Assembly (NCBI RefSeq): GCF_002929295.1 | Contig: NZ_PJIM01000002.1 | Location: 330,191 to 394,190, forward strand | Origin: Arthrobacter sp. SX1312 | GTDB lineage: Bacteria > Actinomycetota > Actinomycetes > Actinomycetales > Micrococcaceae | Direction: 5' to 3' | DNA length: 64,000 nt | Shown: one piece after another, positions 59,606 to 64,000 of the stretch | How the letters are laid out: each line of letters opens with the position of its first letter | How positions within the stretch are numbered: the stretch's first letter is position 1 | Notes under the pieces: generated by a model | What the model was told of the DNA's origin: nothing | The model's database searches: none | What the model saw: only the letters and a program-made list of their open reading frames with translations | Program-made: the position numbers and the translations under genes

Positions 59606-60117
59606 AGCCCTGCCAGCCGGGCTTGTCCGCGCGCCGAGAGCTGCTCGCGCAGCCTGGCGCCCTCGTCCGTCGGCAGCCCGGGGATCTCGGCGTTCGTGGC
59701 GGGAGACGCGGTATGGAGCTTGAGGGTGCAGATCCCGAAGGCCCGCTCGAGGGGACCGACGGCGACGTCGACGTACTGCATCCGGCCGTACGGCACCACC
59801 ATGGTGCGCTGGAAGATCACGCCCTGGCGGACGAGGAGGTCGTCGTCGCGTTCGGCGTAGCCGATGGCCGCCACCTGGCGCGGAAGGAGCAGCCCCCGCC
59901 ACGCCGCGCCGACGAGGACGGCGGCGGGCAGCCCCCAGGCCAGCCAGAGGGGAGGGAAGGTCTCCCAGACGCCGGTGAGGCGCAGGACGAGCGGGACGCA
60001 GGCCAGCACGAGCCACACCAGTGATCCGATGAGCCAGCCGAACACCCGGACCCGCAGGTACTTCGGCGACACCCTGGACCATTCGAGCCCCGACGGGTCG
60101 ATCGGTTCCCTACGCAT
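59602..60117 (-). CDS. PH domain-containing membrane protein (YdbS-like)
   Basis: 171 aa. Two helices (WLIGSLVWLVLACVPLVLRL and LAWGLPAAVLVGAAW) precede one bPH2 domain (GYAERDDDLLVRQGVIFQRTMVVPYGRMQYVDVAVGPLERAFGICTLKLHTA). It corresponds to the YdbS half of the YdbS/YdbT pair, with the longer partner next door. The ATG at 60117 overlaps the DUF3180 stop by 8 bp. The two products probably form a membrane complex. Confidence 0.87.
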   Translation of the reverse strand: MRREPIDPSGLEWSRVSPKYLRVRVFGWLIGSLVWLVLACVPLVLRLTGVWETFPPLWLAWGLPAAVLVGAAWRGLLLPRQVAAIGYAERDDDLLVRQGVIFQRTMVVPYGRMQYVDVAVGPLERAFGICTLKLHTASPATNAEIPGLPTDEGARLREQLSARGQARLAGL

Positions 60118-60601
60118 ACTCCCCCTCGCTCTCCCCGCCCGGTGCACCTGTGCCGTCGTCGTCGTCGGACGGGAGCCTGCAGAAGTCCTCGACCACCAAT
60201 CCCACCATAATCATCACGATTCCGCCCGCCATGAGGGCCACCGACCCCCAGAGGGGCGCCAGGGTGGAACGGACGGACAGGAGCGCCACCTGGTCGACGA
60301 AGATCCCCGCATGCCAGCCGAGGCTCACGGCGCCGGCGTAGGCGCAGGCCTGGGCGAGGACGAGGGTGCGGGTGGCGAGGATCGGGTCGAGCGGCCGGTC
60401 ACGCTTGCCGCTGCGCCAGCGCAGCACGCGCCGGCCGAACACCAGGGTGATCGCGATGATCGCCGCCGTGGTGACGAGGGACGTCAGCGGGAGGGCCGGC
60501 GTGCCGTAGCCGTTGCGGGTGGCGAACCAGTTGACCAGCCAGCCGGCGAGTCCGGCCGCCAGCCCCACGAGGGCCAGCCAGCGGAACCGAAGAGTGCTCA
60601 C
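60110..60601 (-). CDS. DUF3180 family four-helix membrane protein
   Basis: 163 aa. Four helices: WLALVGLAAGLAGWLVNW, LTSLVTTAAIIAITLVFG, LAQACAYAGAVSLGWHAGIF, LWGSVALMAGGIVMIMVGLVV. DPILATRTLVLAQACAYAGA is the DUF3180 signature. An acidic C-terminal tail ends it. The family occurs in actinobacteria right after folK and has no known function. GTG start at 60601, six bases after folK. Confidence 0.9.
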   Translation of the reverse strand: MSTLRFRWLALVGLAAGLAGWLVNWFATRNGYGTPALPLTSLVTTAAIIAITLVFGRRVLRWRSGKRDRPLDPILATRTLVLAQACAYAGAVSLGWHAGIFVDQVALLSVRSTLAPLWGSVALMAGGIVMIMVGLVVEDFCRLPSDDDDGTGAPGGESEGEYA

Positions 60602-60607
60602 GGGGTC

Positions 60608-61102
60608 CTAGACTCCCTCGAACGGCACCAGGCCCGCAAGGTCCCCGGCTTCCGCGGCGAGTTCGGCCACGGGCCGTCCCCCGAGCCGGGCGCCCGCATC
60701 CATCCACGCCCAGGGCTGCAGGACGAAGGCGCGGGTCGCTGCGCGGGGGTGCGGGACGGTCAGGGTCTCGTCGTCGGAGACCCAGGTCCCGTAGGTGATG
60801 ATGTCCACGTCGAGCGTCCTCGGACCCCAGCGGACGGTGCGCGTGCGGTGATGCCGTTCCTCGACGGCCTGGCAGTGGGCGAGCAGCTCGTACGGGCCCA
60901 GGTCCGTCTCGATCTCGATCACCATGTTGAGGTAGTCGGGCTGCTCCGGCCCGCCGACGGGCTTGGTGCGCACCACGGGCGACACCGCGTGCAGGCGGAC
61001 GTCGTCCGACCCCACGAGGTCGGCGACGGCGCGCACCAGGGTGTCGCTGCTCGCCCCGAGGTTGCTGCCGAGGGCCAGCACGGACCGCACGGTGCTGCTC
61101 AC
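60608..61102 (-). CDS. folK: 2-amino-4-hydroxy-6-hydroxymethyldihydropteridine diphosphokinase
   Basis: 164 aa. LALGSNLGASSDTL at the start, then VVRTKPVGGPEQPDYLNMVIEIET, RVRWGPRTLDVDII-type segment TVRWGPRTLDVDIITYG, and LTVPHPRAATRAFVLQPWA. It transfers pyrophosphate from ATP to the pterin, the step before FolP. The GTG at 61102 overlaps the folB stop (GTGA). Confidence 0.95.
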   Translation of the reverse strand: MSSTVRSVLALGSNLGASSDTLVRAVADLVGSDDVRLHAVSPVVRTKPVGGPEQPDYLNMVIEIETDLGPYELLAHCQAVEERHHRTRTVRWGPRTLDVDIITYGTWVSDDETLTVPHPRAATRAFVLQPWAWMDAGARLGGRPVAELAAEAGDLAGLVPFEGV

Positions 61103-61506
61103 GCCCGGCTCCTGCGCAGTGTCACGGCCACATCGCCGAACGGTACGGCGATGGGGGCCTTCGGTTTGTGGACGGTGACGTCGACGGCCGCCACGGGGAA
61201 CGCCGCGAGGATCGCCGCGGCGATCGTCTCCGCGAGGGCCTCGATGAGGTCGAACGGATCCCCTTGGATGATGCCGTGCACCAGTTCCGCGACCTCGCCG
61301 TAGTGCGCGGTCCGGGCGAGGTCGTCGCTGGTACCCGCGGGCTGCAGGTCGAGGTGGAGCGTGAGGTCCACGGCGAAGGGCTGGCCGTCCCGGCGCTCGT
61401 GCTCGAAGACGCCGTGGTGGCCCGTGGCCGTGATGCCCGTGAGCTGGACCGTGTCGAGGTCCCCGGAGGGCGAGCCCGACCGGCCGGGGGCGGGCTGCAC
61501 GGTCAT
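61099..61506 (-). CDS. folB: Dihydroneopterin aldolase
   Basis: 135 aa. The core is VQLTGITATGHHGVFEHERRDGQPFAVDLTLHLDL, then ARTAHYGEVAELVHGIIQGDPFDLIEALAETIAAAIL and VTVHKPKAPIAVPFGDV. The conserved tyrosine and lysine fall in HYGEV and HKPKAPI. It splits dihydroneopterin for folate synthesis. The ATG at 61506 overlaps the folP stop by 4 bp. An N-terminal extension of about 15 residues is present. Confidence 0.95.
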   Translation of the reverse strand: MTVQPAPGRSGSPSGDLDTVQLTGITATGHHGVFEHERRDGQPFAVDLTLHLDLQPAGTSDDLARTAHYGEVAELVHGIIQGDPFDLIEALAETIAAAILAAFPVAAVDVTVHKPKAPIAVPFGDVAVTLRRSRA

Positions 61507-62411
61507 GGTCGGCGGCCGGCGGCGGCGACCTTGACGGCGTCGAGCGTCGCGGCGGGGTCGTGCACGCGGACGCCCCACGCGCCGCCCGCGGCGGCCAGGG
61601 TCGCGACGGCGAGCGAGGCGTGGTCGCGCTCCACGGGTGCGGCCGTCTTCCCCGCGGCGGTGAGCAGGGTTCCGAGGAACCGCTTCCGGGACGCACCCAC
61701 GAGGACGCGGTGCCCGAGCCCGGTGAAGGCGTCCAGGTTCTGCAGGATGGCCCAGTTCTGCTCGTCGGTCTTCGCGAAGCCCAGCCCGGGGTCGAGGATG
61801 ATCTGTTCGGCGGCGACCCCCGCTGCGACGAAGCGGTCGCGCAGCGCGGTGAGCTCGCGCACCACGTCGGCGACGACGTCGTCGTACTCCGCCAGGCCGC
61901 CCATCGTCGCGGCGGTCCCGCGGCGGTGCGTGAGGATGTAGGGGACGTTGCGCTCGGCGACCAGCGCGGGCATCGCGTCCTCGTAGCCGGCGCCGGAGAT
62001 GTCGTTCACGATCGAGGCGCCTGCGTCGAGGGCCTGCCGGGCGGTCTCCGCGTGCATGGTGTCGATGCTCACCAGGGCTCCCGCCTTCACGAGCGCCGTG
62101 ATGACGGGCAGGACGCGCGCCAGCTCCTCCTCGACCGGCACCTCGCGGGCGTTGGGGCGCGTGGACTCGCCGCCGACGTCGATGATGTCCGCTCCCCCGT
62201 AGTGCATCCGCAGCCCGTGGCCGATGGCGTCGTCCGTCGAGGCGTACAGGCCGCCGTCGCTGAAGGAGTCGGGCGTGACGTTCAGGATGCCGAGGACGGC
62301 GGCGCGGTCCCCGGGGAGGTCCTGGACCGTCCTGGCGACGCGGACGGGCCGGATGACGGGCAGCGGCGAGGTCGCCGGTCCGGTTCCGGGCGTGGCGGCG
62401 AGTGAATCCAT
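61503..62411 (-). CDS. folP: Dihydropteroate synthase
   Basis: 302 aa. The TIM-barrel signatures are AVLGILNVTPDSFSDGG, DVGGESTRPNA, SIDTMHAETARQALDAGASIVNDISG, DPGLGFAKT, and VLVGASRKRFLG. It condenses the pterin with p-aminobenzoate and is the sulfonamide target. An N-terminal extension of about 35 residues precedes the barrel. It starts 10 bases after folE. Confidence 0.96.
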   Translation of the reverse strand: MDSLAATPGTGPATSPLPVIRPVRVARTVQDLPGDRAAVLGILNVTPDSFSDGGLYASTDDAIGHGLRMHYGGADIIDVGGESTRPNAREVPVEEELARVLPVITALVKAGALVSIDTMHAETARQALDAGASIVNDISGAGYEDAMPALVAERNVPYILTHRRGTAATMGGLAEYDDVVADVVRELTALRDRFVAAGVAAEQIILDPGLGFAKTDEQNWAILQNLDAFTGLGHRVLVGASRKRFLGTLLTAAGKTAAPVERDHASLAVATLAAAGGAWGVRVHDPAATLDAVKVAAAGRRP

Positions 62412-62421
62412 CGGGTCGGTC

Positions 62422-63039
62422 CTACCTTCCGAGTATGAGGCTCATGGCCTCGGCGCGCGTCGCCGTCTCACGGAGCTGGCCGCGGACGGCCGACGTGACG
62501 GTCTTGGCGCCGGGCTTCCGCACCCCGCGCATCGACATGCACATGTGCTCGCACTCGATGACGACGATGGCGCCCTTGGGTTTCAGGTGTTCCATCATCG
62601 CATCAACGATCTGGCTGGTCAGCCTCTCCTGGATCTGCGGGCGCCGGGCGTAGACCTCGACGAGCCGCGCGAGCTTGCTCAGGCCCGTGACGCGCCCGTC
62701 CGCCGAGGGGATGTAGCCGATGTGCGCCGTCCCGTGGAACGGCACCAGGTGGTGTTCGCAGGTGGAGTAGAAGGGGATGTCCTTCACCAGCACGAGCTCC
62801 TGGTGGTCGATGTCGAAGGACGTCGAGAGGACCTCGCCGGCGTCCTGGTGCAGCCCCGAGAACATCTCCGCGTAGGCCTTCGCCACGCGCTTGGGGGTCT
62901 CGAGCAGTCCGTCGCGCTCGGGGTCCTCCCCGATGGCCGCCAGGATCTCCCGGACCGCCCGCTGGATGCGGAGCTGGTCGACGGGTGAACCGGTGGCGGC
63001 CAGGGCTGCATCCACCACTTCGTCGTCGAAATCTGTCAC
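62422..63039 (-). CDS. folE: GTP cyclohydrolase I
   Basis: 205 aa. The zinc ligands lie in [18 protein letters not shown] (Cys, His) and [19 protein letters not shown] (Cys). [22 protein letters not shown] is the family's central helix. It opens the pterin pathway by converting GTP to dihydroneopterin triphosphate. I chose the GTG at 63039, with GGGGAG 5 bases upstream, over the longer frame. It follows ftsH by about 75 bases, which hold no other feature. Confidence 0.96.
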   Translation of the reverse strand: MTDFDDEVVDAALAATGSPVDQLRIQRAVREILAAIGEDPERDGLLETPKRVAKAYAEMFSGLHQDAGEVLSTSFDIDHQELVLVKDIPFYSTCEHHLVPFHGTAHIGYIPSADGRVTGLSKLARLVEVYARRPQIQERLTSQIVDAMMEHLKPKGAIVVIECEHMCMSMRGVRKPGAKTVTSAVRGQLRETATRAEAMSLILGR

Positions 63040-63114
63040 GGGTTCTCCCCTCAGGTGTGGCACTCGTCGCCGTCGGCCTCATGGCCGAGGGCGTCCTCTG
63101 CAGGACCGGCCGTC

Positions 63115-64000
63115 CTACCGGTCGGTGCTGTCCGTGCTGCTTCGTGACCCGTTCTCCGACGCCTCGGGCGAGGGCAGCTCCGACTCGTGGACGTCGAAGT
63201 CGTTCGGGAGGTTGGCGTGGGCGATCTGGTCCTGCGGTGCCACGGTCTCCGGGGCGGGCTGACCCCCCTCGAGGGCCTCGGCGCGTTCCTTGCGCGAGGT
63301 GACCGGCGGCAGCGAGTGCACGGGACGGGTCTGCTTGGACAGCCAGACCTCCCGCAGCTCGCGCTTGCGGACGTGGGTGAAGACCTCGGCGATCTCGGCC
63401 TGGTTGAGCGTCTCGCGCTCGAGCAGCTCCAGGGCGAGGCGGTCGAGCACGTCACGGTTCTCGGTGAGGATCTGGTAGGCCTCGTCGTGCGCGTTGTCGA
63501 TGAGGCGGCGCACCTCCTCGTCGACCACGAGGGCGAGCTGGTCGGAGTAGTCGCGGTCGCTGCCCATGTCGCGTCCGAGGAACGGCTCGCCCGCGCCCTG
63601 GCCCAGCTTCACCGCGCCGATGCGCTCGCTCATCCCGTACTGGGTGACCATCTTGCGCGCCGTCCCCGTGGCCTTCTCGATGTCGTTCGAGGCACCCGTG
63701 GAGGGGTCGTGGAACACGATCTCCTCGGCGACCCGGCCGCCCATCGCGTAGGCGAGCTGATCGAGGAGTTCGTTGCGCGTCACGGAGTACTTGTCGTCGC
63801 TCGGCATCACCATGGTGTATCCGAGGGCGCGTCCGCGCGGCAGGATGGTCACCTTGGTGACCGGGTCCGTGTTGCGGAGGGCCGCGGCCACGAGGGCGTG
63901 GCCCCCCTCGTGGTAGGCCGTGATCTTCCGCTCGAGCTCCTTCATCAGCCGGCTGCGCTTCTGCGGTCCGGCGATGACGCGGTCGATCGCCTCGTCGAGG
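63115..64000 (-). CDS. ftsH: ATP-dependent zinc metalloprotease FtsH, N-terminal part outside the window
   Basis: Only the C-terminal ~295 residues are visible: [41 protein letters not shown], with the HEGGH zinc motif, then [41 protein letters not shown] and [23 protein letters not shown]. The C-terminal tail of about 70 residues ([19 protein letters not shown]...[13 protein letters not shown]) is polar and variable. It is a membrane-anchored AAA protease. First visible gene of the long minus-strand run to lysS. Confidence 0.97.
   Translation of the reverse strand, partial: LDEAIDRVIAGPQKRSRLMKELERKITAYHEGGHALVAAALRNTDPVTKVTILPRGRALGYTMVMPSDDKYSVTRNELLDQLAYAMGGRVAEEIVFHDPSTGASNDIEKATGTARKMVTQYGMSERIGAVKLGQGAGEPFLGRDMGSDRDYSDQLALVVDEEVRRLIDNAHDEAYQILTENRDVLDRLALELLERETLNQAEIAEVFTHVRKRELREVWLSKQTRPVHSLPPVTSRKERAEALEGGQPAPETVAPQDQIAHANLPNDFDVHESELPSPEASENGSRSSTDSTDR

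Overview
The window is a high-GC actinobacterial chromosome segment, almost certainly from the Micrococcaceae (Arthrobacter-like). Evidence: strongly GC-biased third positions; many GTG and TTG starts; actinobacterial families (Lsr2, DUF4193, DUF3180, DUF6458, GlsB-type membrane proteins); the ftsH-folE-folP-folB-folK-panC-lysS order; and neighbouring radA-disA, clpC and lsr2. The genus call is inference. I see no insertion sequences, phage genes or CRISPR arrays. It reads as core chromosome with a few accessory genes.

Layout. 1-5.8 kb: truncated LtrA-type protein, GlxA-type AraC regulator, AEC exporter with an esterase, DUF4193, SOUL protein, AlkA-type DNA glycosylase. 5.8-9.4 kb: PucR-type regulator divergent from a reductase plus fatty-acid desaturase pair. 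9.4-10.3 kb: ArsR/SRPBCC pair. 10.4-13.6 kb: pta-ackA. 13.7-16.4 kb: YnfA, AzlC/AzlD, a zinc alcohol dehydrogenase. 16.5-22.4 kb: GH15 hydrolase, glycerophosphodiesterase, DUF445, EcsC-like protein, small stress-type membrane proteins. 22.6-26.8 kb: DeoR regulator-fruK-fruA-ptsH. 27.1-31.5 kb: an HTH protein coupled to a seven-helix membrane protein, a secreted EEP-family protein, a membrane protein, tRNA-Lys. 32.5-38.5 kb: DUF47-PiT facing pstSCAB. 38.7-44.4 kb: FUSC exporter, radA, disA, mutY. 44.5-46.9 kb: dhaKLM. 47-51 kb: CsbD, GNAT acetyltransferase, a microbial rhodopsin, an S9 peptidase. 51.2-64 kb: clpC, lsr2, then a tightly packed minus-strand run from ftsH (cut by the window edge) through folate, membrane-protein, pantothenate and lysyl-tRNA synthetase genes to a 62-aa membrane protein.

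How the genes work together. Carbon: FruA/FruK/HPr import and phosphorylate fructose; DhaK/L/M phosphorylates dihydroxyacetone using PTS phosphate, and DhaM carries its own HPr domain; Pta/AckA interconvert acetyl-CoA and acetate. Phosphate: a low-affinity PiT system with a PhoU-like partner converges on the high-affinity Pst operon, whose pstS promoter region carries two contiguous 11-bp PHO-box-like repeats. Genome maintenance: RadA, DisA, MutY and an AlkA-type glycosylase. Membrane and light: the desaturase pair, and a rhodopsin with proton-pump residues plus the glycine that opens a carotenoid-antenna site in xanthorhodopsin.

The strongest leads are the rhodopsin, the HTH/membrane-protein pair with a 19-bp inverted repeat upstream, the DUF3180-PH-PH-DUF2520 block inside the folate/pantothenate operon, a 47-aa reading frame coupled to the DNA glycosylase, and several promoter/operator layouts. 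All functional statements come from reading the sequence; no database search was possible.
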